A stretch of 64,000 nucleotides of DNA, from contig OZ006985.1 of NCBI GenBank assembly GCA_963931165.1, forward strand, positions 992,001-1,056,000. The letters run 5' to 3'. Source of the DNA: Ornithoclostridium sp944380285 (GTDB taxonomy: Bacteria; Bacillota; Clostridia; Christensenellales; UBA3700). The stretch's first letter is position 1. Each line of letters starts with the position of its first letter. Below are positions 58,012 to 64,000 of this stretch, in pieces. The notes beneath the pieces were generated by a model. That model was not told the DNA's origin and did not search any database. It worked only from the letters and a program-made list of their open reading frames with translations. The translations under genes were made by a program, and so were the position numbers.

Positions 58012-59046
58012 TCAAGCGTCGAGGCGGTCGATGATCGCTTGAGTCTTGGAGTGGTCGAGGTCTCTTTCGGAATAGGAGAACTCGTAATACATCTCGACAT
58101 CGGCGTCGCTCTCCATACCGATGAAGGAGCCGCTCCAGTTCTCTTTGGTGTTTATGGTGCGGAACAAGCCGCAATCCCAAACCGTGACGGTGTACTCGAG
58201 CAAGTTGTATTTGACATTTGAAGCCGGCTTGTTGTCGTTGGCAAGTTTGTCGACAGTGGTCTTATCCGCATTGGCGACCGCGACATCAGCCTTGAACTTG
58301 AGGGTGTAGTAGCCCTCTTCGTCGTTGTGCTCGATCGTAATGCCTTCGGAGCTGATGATGTTGGCGCAGGAGAAGTTGATCGCGGTCTTTTTGGCTTCTT
58401 CGCGGTTTTGAGTGTCCTTGCCGTTCTCTTTGCCGTTGGGCCCCCAATCCGAGCCTTTTTCCCATGCGTCGTCGGCAACTGTCAGCAAGCCCTTTTGATC
58501 GTAGTTGTAGATGACGTTGTCGAGATCGGTCTTCAATCTCCAAAGGTCGCCGTCCGCAAAGATGCCCTTGGTGCCGTTTGCGACTGTGGGAGCATAGAAA
58601 TTATAAAGCGACGTGCTTGTGCCGTTGTTGATCGGCAGCTTGAGGATGATGTCGTCCTTTGCCGCGGCGTCTTGTTTTTTGAGGCGTTGATCGATGAGCG
58701 TAAAGTCGTTGGCGTCGTCGATCTTGGTGTTGCCCTTCGTGTATTTGAAGTAGGCATAGCGGAGCACTTTGCTCTCGTTCTCTTCGAGCCCGTCCATGAC
58801 TTTGCGGATCTTTTCGTTGTCGGCAAGCGTGGTGTCGTTGAGGATAGCTTCGATATCCACCGCAACGGAAGCGACAACGGCTTCGTCGGGCGCGACATTT
58901 ACGTCTTGAAGAATGTTTGTTGGGTAGTCGACGGAGACTGCGCCTTTGTAGGAATCATAGCATCCCACAAGCATCGCGCCGAATGTCGCGACGATGACCG
59001 CGACGCACATCGCGGTGATGATTTTTTTGATGAGATCTGTTTTCAT
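58012..59046 (-). CDS. Lipoprotein of unknown function
   Basis: The 344-residue protein has a lipoprotein signal, MKTDLIKKIITAMCVAVIVA onward, with the lipobox MLVGC (Cys 29), so it is anchored on the outer face of the membrane. The mature part is acidic and Asp/Asn/Lys-rich, with no repeated motif and no catalytic signature I recognise. GAGGGG precedes the ATG. It lies alone between nadE and the alpha-mannosidase gene on the opposite strand. Base composition is somewhat lower in GC than its neighbours, seen in more AAA/AAT-type codons. Confidence 0.85.
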   Translation of the reverse strand: MKTDLIKKIITAMCVAVIVATFGAMLVGCYDSYKGAVSVDYPTNILQDVNVAPDEAVVASVAVDIEAILNDTTLADNEKIRKVMDGLEENESKVLRYAYFKYTKGNTKIDDANDFTLIDQRLKKQDAAAKDDIILKLPINNGTSTSLYNFYAPTVANGTKGIFADGDLWRLKTDLDNVIYNYDQKGLLTVADDAWEKGSDWGPNGKENGKDTQNREEAKKTAINFSCANIISSEGITIEHNDEEGYYTLKFKADVAVANADKTTVDKLANDNKPASNVKYNLLEYTVTVWDCGLFRTINTKENWSGSFIGMESDADVEMYYEFSYSERDLDHSKTQAIIDRLDA

Positions 59047-59130
59047 AATAACCCCTCGGGCGGTAAGCCCTGTTTGTTGTTCAAGTCAATTATAAGATAA
59101 TTTTGCGCGCGCTGTCAATTGCATTGACAT

Positions 59131-59152
59131 TCAAAAATATGGACAAAACGGT
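59131..59152 (+). promoter_or_regulatory. Shared operator motif upstream of the alpha-mannosidase gene
   Basis: TCAAAA, one variable base, then TATGGACAAAACGGT. The same 22-nt motif with a single difference lies at 63698-63719 on the minus strand, over the araC promoter. Here it lies about 33 nt upstream of the -35 box, an activator-like position. Confidence 0.75.
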
Positions 59153-59184
59153 CAAAAGCGTGTGCAAAAAATTTTTTGTCCGCC

Positions 59185-59214
59185 TTGACATATTGCGCGC
59201 AGGCGTTATATAAT
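59185..59214 (+). promoter_or_regulatory. Alpha-mannosidase promoter
   Basis: Perfect TTGACA (59185-59190), an 18-nt spacer and perfect TATAAT (59209-59214). Confidence 0.8.
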
Positions 59215-59244
59215 TTTGATAAAGAAAACTTTTTCGGGTGGAAA

Positions 59245-62190
59245 ATGATCGAGAGAGCCGCACTTTATCCCAAGTATCTTCACTTCTTGCTCAAATTGAG
59301 GAGCAAGGTCTATACCGTCGTCGCACCGCTGTCCGCCAAGGCGGCGCTCAGCCGCGAGCCCGTGCCCTTTTCGCAAATAGGCGAAAAGCAGTTCGACCCC
59401 ATCGAGCCGGGGACGGCGTGGGGGAGCGACTTCGACTGCGCGTGGTTTGATTTCGAAGGCGAAGTCCCGGCGGCGGCAAAGGGCAAAAAGGTGGTCGCGC
59501 TGATCGACGTGCAGGGCGAGGGACTTGTCTATATCGACGGCAAGCCCGTCGTCGGCATCACGCAAAAGAAGGACGCAATCGATTGGGTCACGCCGGCGCC
59601 CGGCAAACAGCAGGTAGACCTGTTCGACTGCGCCGAGGGCGGCGAAAAGGTGAGGCTTCTCGTCGACTGCGGCTTCAACGGCAAGCGCAACAAGGCGGGC
59701 TGTAAGGCGCGGTTCAAGAGGGCGGTGCTCGCGATCAGAGACGACGAGACCGCCGGACTTTACTATGACTTTTTGCAACTTTTTTCGTTGCTTTTGACGG
59801 CGGGCAAAAATCAGGCGTTGACGCGCGAGCGGGAGGATGAGATAGACAACGTGCTCTACGAGGCGCGCGCTCAATACCGCAAGGGCGACATCGCGATGGC
59901 GCGCAAGCTGCTCGGAGCGGCGGCGGCTTCGCCGACTTCGGCGGATGCGGGAGAATATACCGCGATCGGACACGCGCACATCGATCTCGGTTGGCTGTGG
60001 CCGATCAGGGAGACCAAGCGCAAGGGCGCGCGCACCTATGCGACCGCGCTCGTCAATTTGGACAAATATCCCGACTACATCTTCGGCGCGTCTCAGGCGC
60101 AGTTGATGGATTGGGTCAAGACGGGATACCCCGACATTTTCGACGGCTTCAAAAAGGCGGTCGCGGACGGCAGGATAGAGCTTCAGGGAGCGATGTGGAC
60201 GGAGAACGACTGCAATCTGCCGTCGGGCGAGAGCATAATTCGTCAATTCGTCTACGGCGAAGAATTCTTCCGCCGCGAGTTCGGCAAGACGTCGCGGATG
60301 GTGTGGCTTCCCGACGTGTTCGGCTATCCGGCGTCCTTGCCGCAGATCTTCAAGGGCTGCGGCAAGGACTATTTCATGACCATCAAGCTGACCTGGAACA
60401 CGCACAACAAGTTCCCGCACAAGACGTTCGTCTGGCAGGGCATCGACGGCAGCGAAGTGCTCGCGCACATGGCTCCGCAGGGGACATATTGCTCGTCGGC
60501 GACCCCGTTTGCGTTGGTCAAATCGGAGCGCGGCAACGACAAGGGCATACACGAGGGCTTGCTTGTCTATGGCATAGGCGACGGCGGCGGAGGCCCCGGC
60601 GAAGCGCCGCTCGAGATGTTGGCGCGCATGCGCGACGAGCAGGGTTTGCCGCGTGTCAAAAACGGTTCGGCACAGAGCTTTTTCGAATACATATCGACAA
60701 AAATACAACAATATCCGACATGGAGAGGCGAGCTCTATCTCGAAAAACATCAAGGTACCTACACCTCACAGGCAAAGCTAAAACTCAACAACCGTCAGGC
60801 GGAGCGCGAACTGCACGAGGTCGAGTGGCTGGGGGCGATCGCGCGCCTTAAAGGCATCGCCTATCCGCAAAAGGAGATGGACGAGATCTGGCGCGAGATA
60901 TTGCTCTATCAATTCCACGACATCATCCCGGGTAGTTCGATCGGCAGGATCTATGACGAGGCGAACGCGCGCTTTGACGTGCTTCGCGGCAAGCTGCGCG
61001 ACATCCGCGCAAAGCTGCTGACCGCAATGAAAAAGGGCGGCGAGCCCTGTTTTGTCAACGCCGCGCCCGTCGCGCGCAAACAATTTGTCCTCGACGAGGG
61101 CAAGTGGTACAAGGTCGACGCCGGCGCGTATTCGTGCGCGCCCTTTGTCGAGGCGCAGGGCTATCCCGAGCCCAAGTGCACCGCCGACTCGATCGAGAGC
61201 GACAAATTCAAGGTCGTTTTCGCCGCGGACGGCAGCATAAAGAGCGCGGTCGCAAAGGACGAAAACTTCGATTATTGCGGCGAATATCTCAACAAGTTCG
61301 AGCTGTTCACCGACCCCAAACTCTACTACAACGCTTGGGACATCCGCGACGACTACCGCAAATTGCGCCGCCACACCGTGCGCCTCATTGCGCGCAACAG
61401 CTACGTCGACGGACCGGCGGCGGTGATGGAGCAGAAGTTTGCGATCGGCGAAAAGTCCTCTCTTGTGCAAAAGATCTCGGTCATCGCCGGCGAAGAGGCG
61501 ATACGCTTTGACACCGAGGTCGATTGGCACGAGGACTTCAAGATGCTGCGCGTCGAGTTCAAGCCGTCGGTGTTCGGCTCCAAGGTCAATTGCGACATCC
61601 AATTCGGGGACGTCGACCGCGACACCGCCGACGTCACGCCCGTGCAAAGGGCGCAATTCGAGATCTGCGCGCACAAGTTCGTCAACGTCGACTCCGACGA
61701 CGGCGAGCGCGGCGTCGCGCTGATCAACGACTGTAAGTTCGGGCACCGAGTCAAGGAAGGGCTGATCTCGCTCAACCTGCTGCGCAGCCCCAAAAATCCC
61801 GACCCCGACTGCGACATGGGCAGACATGTGATCGGCTATATGCTTCGTCCCCACCGCGGCACTTGGCAGCAGAGCGAGGTCGTCGCCGACGGCTACCGCT
61901 TCAACGCTCCGCTCATCTCGTGCGACTTCACGCCCGACATTCCGGCGCTGCTCGAATGCGACAACGACGACATTTTGATCGAGACGATCAAGCCGTCGCA
62001 GGACGGCAAAGGCGTCGTCGCGCGCCTCTACGACCGTTACGGCGAGGGCGGCGAGACGGTGCTCAAAGCCGGCTTCCGCTACAAGTCCGTGTTCACCTGC
62101 AACATGCTTGAAGAGGAGCGCGAAAAACTCTCGGGCGCAACGCTGACCTTCCGCCCCTACGAGATCAAGACGCTCTACTTTGAGATATGA
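59245..62190 (+). CDS. Alpha-mannosidase, GH38
   Basis: The 981-residue enzyme removes alpha-linked mannose from glycans. The GH38 core starts with the zinc ligands in TAIGHAHIDLGWLWPIRET. GAMWTENDCNLPSGESIIRQ and the nucleophile Asp in MVWLPDVFGYPASLPQI follow, then YLEKHQGTYTSQA and LYQFHDIIPGSSIG. The C-terminal beta domains end near RPYEIKTLYFEI. No signal peptide is seen, so it acts on imported oligosaccharides. ATG 59245 follows GGGTGG; it gives the typical N-terminal domain. The shared operator upstream and the AraC gene downstream suggest AraC control. Confidence 0.95.
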   Translation: MIERAALYPKYLHFLLKLRSKVYTVVAPLSAKAALSREPVPFSQIGEKQFDPIEPGTAWGSDFDCAWFDFEGEVPAAAKGKKVVALIDVQGEGLVYIDGKPVVGITQKKDAIDWVTPAPGKQQVDLFDCAEGGEKVRLLVDCGFNGKRNKAGCKARFKRAVLAIRDDETAGLYYDFLQLFSLLLTAGKNQALTREREDEIDNVLYEARAQYRKGDIAMARKLLGAAAASPTSADAGEYTAIGHAHIDLGWLWPIRETKRKGARTYATALVNLDKYPDYIFGASQAQLMDWVKTGYPDIFDGFKKAVADGRIELQGAMWTENDCNLPSGESIIRQFVYGEEFFRREFGKTSRMVWLPDVFGYPASLPQIFKGCGKDYFMTIKLTWNTHNKFPHKTFVWQGIDGSEVLAHMAPQGTYCSSATPFALVKSERGNDKGIHEGLLVYGIGDGGGGPGEAPLEMLARMRDEQGLPRVKNGSAQSFFEYISTKIQQYPTWRGELYLEKHQGTYTSQAKLKLNNRQAERELHEVEWLGAIARLKGIAYPQKEMDEIWREILLYQFHDIIPGSSIGRIYDEANARFDVLRGKLRDIRAKLLTAMKKGGEPCFVNAAPVARKQFVLDEGKWYKVDAGAYSCAPFVEAQGYPEPKCTADSIESDKFKVVFAADGSIKSAVAKDENFDYCGEYLNKFELFTDPKLYYNAWDIRDDYRKLRRHTVRLIARNSYVDGPAAVMEQKFAIGEKSSLVQKISVIAGEEAIRFDTEVDWHEDFKMLRVEFKPSVFGSKVNCDIQFGDVDRDTADVTPVQRAQFEICAHKFVNVDSDDGERGVALINDCKFGHRVKEGLISLNLLRSPKNPDPDCDMGRHVIGYMLRPHRGTWQQSEVVADGYRFNAPLISCDFTPDIPALLECDNDDILIETIKPSQDGKGVVARLYDRYGEGGETVLKAGFRYKSVFTCNMLEEEREKLSGATLTFRPYEIKTLYFEI

Positions 62191-62193
62191 TCG

Positions 62194-62222
62194 AAAACGC
62201 GCCGCACAAGGCGCGTTTTTTG
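62194..62222 (+). terminator. Terminator after the alpha-mannosidase gene
   Basis: A perfect 10-bp stem AAAACGCGCC / GGCGCGTTTT with a 6-nt loop, followed by a T-run. Confidence 0.92.
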
Positions 62223-62283
62223 CATACGATTTCGGCATATGCCGGTTTGAGAGGCAAATATTTTGAAAAATATGTGCTCTGTC

Positions 62284-62371
62284 TCTTGACAAAAATTGTC
62301 GGCGGCAAAGCCTTGATGAGATGTTTTTACCCTCTCATAAAGGCTTTAAGTTTCGTGTAAGTTTTGTCAAG
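62284..62371 (+). repeat. Fold-back at the start of the intergenic repeat array
   Basis: CTTGACAAAA (62284-62293) pairs with TTTTGTCAAG (62362-62371). An inner AAAGCC pairs with GGCTTT. The outer left arm is a reverse copy of the repeat core, so a reverse and a forward unit face each other. Confidence 0.65.
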
Positions 62372-62545
62372 CCGGTGCGAGCCGGTGCGACCGGCAGCGG
62401 AGTTGGGGTGAGTCGCTTTTGTACTCCTTTTGCGACTTTAATTTTCATGTAAGTTTTGTCAAGCCGGTGCGACCGGCGGCGGAGTTGGGGTGAGACACTT
62501 TTATTTGACTTTCACGACTTTAATTTTCATGTAAGTTTTGTCAAG
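62344..62545 (+). repeat. Tandem array of 80-90-nt intergenic repeat units
   Basis: Units start at 62344, 62436 and 62518. Each opens with TTTAA then TTTC(A/G)TGTAAGTTTTGTCAAG. The first two continue with a GC-rich part, CCGGTGCGACCGGC then GGCGGAGTTGGGGTGAG, and a short variable segment; the third is truncated after the core. Unit lengths are 92 and 82 nt. No protein is encoded. A single reverse copy of the core lies at 44984-45001. Confidence 0.8.
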
Positions 62546-62654
62546 CGGCGGTTTCAATTATTTTTATATTTCTATCAAATTGGTAGTCGCGTCCGCATTT
62601 TTATGTCGGCAGCGAAACAATTAGATCAACAGAACCGTGTAGTATTGGGCGAGC

Positions 62655-62730
62655 GACTTGCGATGATTTTGCGGTGAAGAGGTTGTCCGCTGTACCTCAA
62701 TGGTACGCGGGCGTTCTCTGAAACGCAAAA
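62655..62730 (+). ncRNA. Three-stem folded element, copy 2
   Basis: The middle stem is TTTTGCG (62667-62673) with CGCAAAA (62724-62730). The apical hairpin is GTACC-TCAAT-GGTAC (62692-62706). The internal strands carry GAGGTTGT on the left and GGGCGTTCTCTGAAA on the right, as in copy 1. A GC-rich hairpin and CTTTTAAT follow (62731-62755). Confidence 0.5.
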
Positions 62731-62772
62731 GCGCGCATTTCGGTGCGCCTTTTAATATCTTGTTTGCCGAAG

Positions 62773-62897
62773 TGACCGCGCAGAATGGTGCAGATTCGCG
62801 GCGCGCAGGTTGCGAGAGGGGAGGGAGCGTACTTGAGGTACGTGACCGACCCCGAGACGTTCTGCGCGCCGCGAAGGTGTGCCGTTATGCGCGGTCA
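62773..62897 (-). ncRNA. Three-stem folded element, copy 3, ending in the araC stop codon
   Basis: The outer stem is TGACCGCGC (62773-62781) with GCGCGGTCA (62889-62897). The middle stem is 12 bp, CGCGGCGCGCAG (62797-62808) with CTGCGCGCCGCG (62862-62873). The apical hairpin is CGTAC-TTGAG-GTACG (62828-62842). The internal strands keep AGGTTGCGAG and GACCGACCCCGAGACG. The outer stem overlaps the araC stop codon, so in the araC direction it may also end transcription. Strand is arbitrary. Confidence 0.5.
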
Positions 62898-63662
62898 GCC
62901 CGAATTATACTTATCAGCCTTAGGGATGCAGGTGTACTCCTTTGGACTGATCCCCGTAATCTTCTTGAACACGCGCGAAAAGTACAGCTGGTCGGAGAAG
63001 CCGCACATCTCGGCGATCTCGTAGATCTTGTAGTTGTTGACGTTCTTGCTGAGCAGCAGCTTTTGCGCGAACGCGATGCGCGTATTGTTGAGGAATTGAA
63101 GGGGCGAGATGCCCTTCTCCTTGATGAATTGACGGCGGATATAGTCCTTGCTGAGCGCAAACGTCTTGTAGACGTCGTCCAGCGAGAAGGTCGGGTCGGA
63201 GAAGTTTTCGACGATCGCGGACGCGATGATCTCGACCTGCCGCGAGCAATTGTTGGTGCCGGCGAACGCTGTCAAAATGTTGATGACAAGCTCGGTGAAC
63301 GAGAGGATGATGTTGGCTTGATTTCTCGTCTCCGTGTTGAAATAGCGATAGCAAAGGTTGAGGACGTTGTAGATGTCCTTTTGGGGATTGTCGGACACGA
63401 GCAGCGCCTTTTTGAAGGACGGGGTCCAATTGGCGATGGTCAGGTAGATGTTGCGGAAGCCCGACTCGGAGCTGTTGGCATGCAGTGTGTGCGGCGGAAT
63501 GATGACGATCTGATTGCGCGAGTACTCTATGGGCGGATTGCCGTCGAAAAACTCGATCTTGCCGTCGCCGCCGGTGCAGTAGATGATCTCCCAATAGTCG
63601 TGCTGGTGACGCGAGACGTTGTAGGTCTTCATGTTCTTTCCGATATAATTGATGATGGGCAT
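62895..63662 (-). CDS. AraC-family transcriptional regulator
   Basis: The 255-residue protein has an N-terminal cupin-type sugar-sensing domain (MKTYNVSRHQHDYWEIIYCTGGDG, IVIIPPHTLHANSSES) and a C-terminal double helix-turn-helix (PTFSLDDVYKTFALSKDYIRRQFIKEKGISPLQFLNNTRIAFAQKLL, then YKIYEIAEMCGFSDQLYFSRVFKKITGISPKEY), the AraC/XylS signature. ATG 63662 follows a perfect GGAGGT. It is divergent from the KDPG aldolase gene, and its own promoter contains the 22-nt motif also found before the alpha-mannosidase gene. It probably senses a sugar or uronate. Confidence 0.95.
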   Translation of the reverse strand: MPIINYIGKNMKTYNVSRHQHDYWEIIYCTGGDGKIEFFDGNPPIEYSRNQIVIIPPHTLHANSSESGFRNIYLTIANWTPSFKKALLVSDNPQKDIYNVLNLCYRYFNTETRNQANIILSFTELVINILTAFAGTNNCSRQVEIIASAIVENFSDPTFSLDDVYKTFALSKDYIRRQFIKEKGISPLQFLNNTRIAFAQKLLLSKNVNNYKIYEIAEMCGFSDQLYFSRVFKKITGISPKEYTCIPKADKYNSG

Positions 63663-63681
63663 GTCGCACCTCCTTGATTTG

Positions 63682-63710
63682 ATTATAGCAGAACTCAACC
63701 GTTTTGTCCA
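63682..63710 (-). promoter_or_regulatory. araC promoter
   Basis: Minus strand: TGGACA (63710-63705), a 17-nt spacer and TATAAT (63687-63682). The -35 hexamer is part of the shared operator motif, so self-repression is expected. Confidence 0.75.
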
Positions 63711-63719
63711 TAATTTTGA
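63698..63719 (-). promoter_or_regulatory. Shared operator motif over the araC promoter
   Basis: Read on the minus strand: TCAAAA, one variable base, then TATGGACAAAACGGT, identical but for one base to 59131-59152. Confidence 0.78.
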
Positions 63720-63730
63720 GAAGTTATTAC

Positions 63731-63759
63731 TTGAAATTCGGTGACAAATATTTTATAAT
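63731..63759 (+). promoter_or_regulatory. Promoter of the KDPG aldolase gene
   Basis: TTGAAA (63731-63736), a 17-nt spacer and perfect TATAAT (63754-63759). The start near 63766 leaves a leader of about 80 nt. Confidence 0.82.
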
Positions 63760-63848
63760 AAGAATGTACACGAATTGCGGGCGCATGCGCGTCCGACATC
63801 GAGCGCAAGACATCGGGGCGCGATCGTGCCCGAAAGATGAGGATGGAT

Positions 63849-64000
63849 ATGAACAGACAACAGGTTTTGCAAAAGATCGGAGAGTGCGGAGTCGTCGCCG
63901 TCATCAGAGGCGACGGGTTCGAAAAGGCGCTTGCCTCCGTCGACGCATGCGTGCGCGGCGGCGTCAAGCTGATCGAGGTCACGTTCACCGTGCCCGGGGC
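63849..64000 (+). CDS. KDPG/KHG aldolase, N-terminal part (3' end outside window)
   Basis: Only the first 50 residues are visible: MNRQQVLQKIGECGVVAVIR, then GDGFEKALASVDACVRGG and VKLIEVTFTVPG. This is the N-terminus of 2-keto-3-deoxy-6-phosphogluconate aldolase, which splits KDPG into pyruvate and glyceraldehyde-3-phosphate in the Entner-Doudoroff and uronate pathways. The early catalytic Glu is in IEVTF. ATG 63849 is preferred (AGGA upstream), with in-frame ATGs at 63837 and 63843 also possible. It is divergent from the AraC gene and may open a sugar-acid operon running out of the window. Confidence 0.85.
   Translation, partial: MNRQQVLQKIGECGVVAVIRGDGFEKALASVDACVRGGVKLIEVTFTVPG

Noticed and set aside
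62344..62545. CRISPR array.
   Set aside because: Only three units, unequal spacing, the so-called spacers are themselves repeated, and no cas genes are present.
1..64000. tRNA, rRNA, tmRNA, RNase P or SRP RNA genes.
   Set aside because: No cloverleaf with a GGTTCRANTCC-type T-loop and no conserved rRNA or other RNA core was seen in the intergenic regions. A covariance search would be needed to exclude them fully.

Overview
The window reads as a chromosomal segment of an anaerobic, spore-forming member of the Clostridia (Firmicutes), probably an uncultured gut-type lineage. Evidence for this: SpoIVA, a Firmicutes-type L27 with a cleavable N-terminal extension next to its protease Prp, RNase J, heterodimeric ABC exporters, a [FeFe] hydrogenase, a flavodiiron protein, an anaerobic sulfatase-maturating enzyme and a GTP-type PEP carboxykinase. 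The coding DNA is GC-rich, so long antisense open frames are common and were discarded. Many promoters are near-consensus sigma-A boxes with 17-nt spacing, and many genes end in clean intrinsic terminators.

Layout. 1-9.8 kb holds housekeeping genes: the end of smc, ftsY, an aldo/keto reductase, a BirA-controlled bioY fused to a degenerate BioB-like tail, galU, and the rpmE / DUF1385 / prmC / prfA block. 9.8-16.5 kb holds a candidate (Re)-citrate synthase, a small P-loop protein, thrC, and a membrane sulfatase paired with its radical-SAM maturase. 16.5-29.3 kb holds a flavodiiron protein and a small NrdD-tail-like protein beside a Crp/Fnr regulator, a trypsin-like lipoprotein, pckG, an MMPL exporter, plsC, serC-serA and a sugar nucleotidyltransferase. 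29.5-34.7 kb is a five-gene overlapping operon (rnj, O-methyltransferase, U32 peptidase, MGDG-synthase-like glycosyltransferase, cyclophilin). 35.4-42.6 kb holds der, an aminotransferase, a phosphodiesterase, the hydrogenase with a small FakA-domain protein, spoIVA and two convergent cysteine-rich small peptides. 42.6-51.7 kb holds an ArsR regulator, uvrC, rplU-prp-rpmA, lacZ, an OGG-type glycosylase, a NYN protein and ilvN. 51.7-64 kb holds a highly structured 0.7-kb non-coding element, an ABC exporter pair, nadE, a lipoprotein, a GH38 alpha-mannosidase, a repeat-rich intergenic region, an AraC regulator and the start of a KDPG aldolase gene.

The most unusual signals are not ordinary genes. 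(i) Three genes (bioY, the MMPL exporter, uvrC) have promoters whose -10 box ends exactly 6 nt before the ATG and have no Shine-Dalgarno, so they look leaderless. (ii) A three-stem folded intergenic element occurs three times with different stem sequences but preserved pairing. (iii) One copy sits inside a 0.7-kb element with 114-nt inverted ends, whose own internal hairpins have also changed in step. (iv) A short dispersed repeat of about 20 nt occurs seven times, in genes and between genes. (v) Two six-cysteine peptides converge on a single terminator next to spoIVA. (vi) A 22-nt motif is shared by the alpha-mannosidase and AraC/aldolase promoters and defines a likely small regulon. All assignments come from reading the sequence; no database search was possible.
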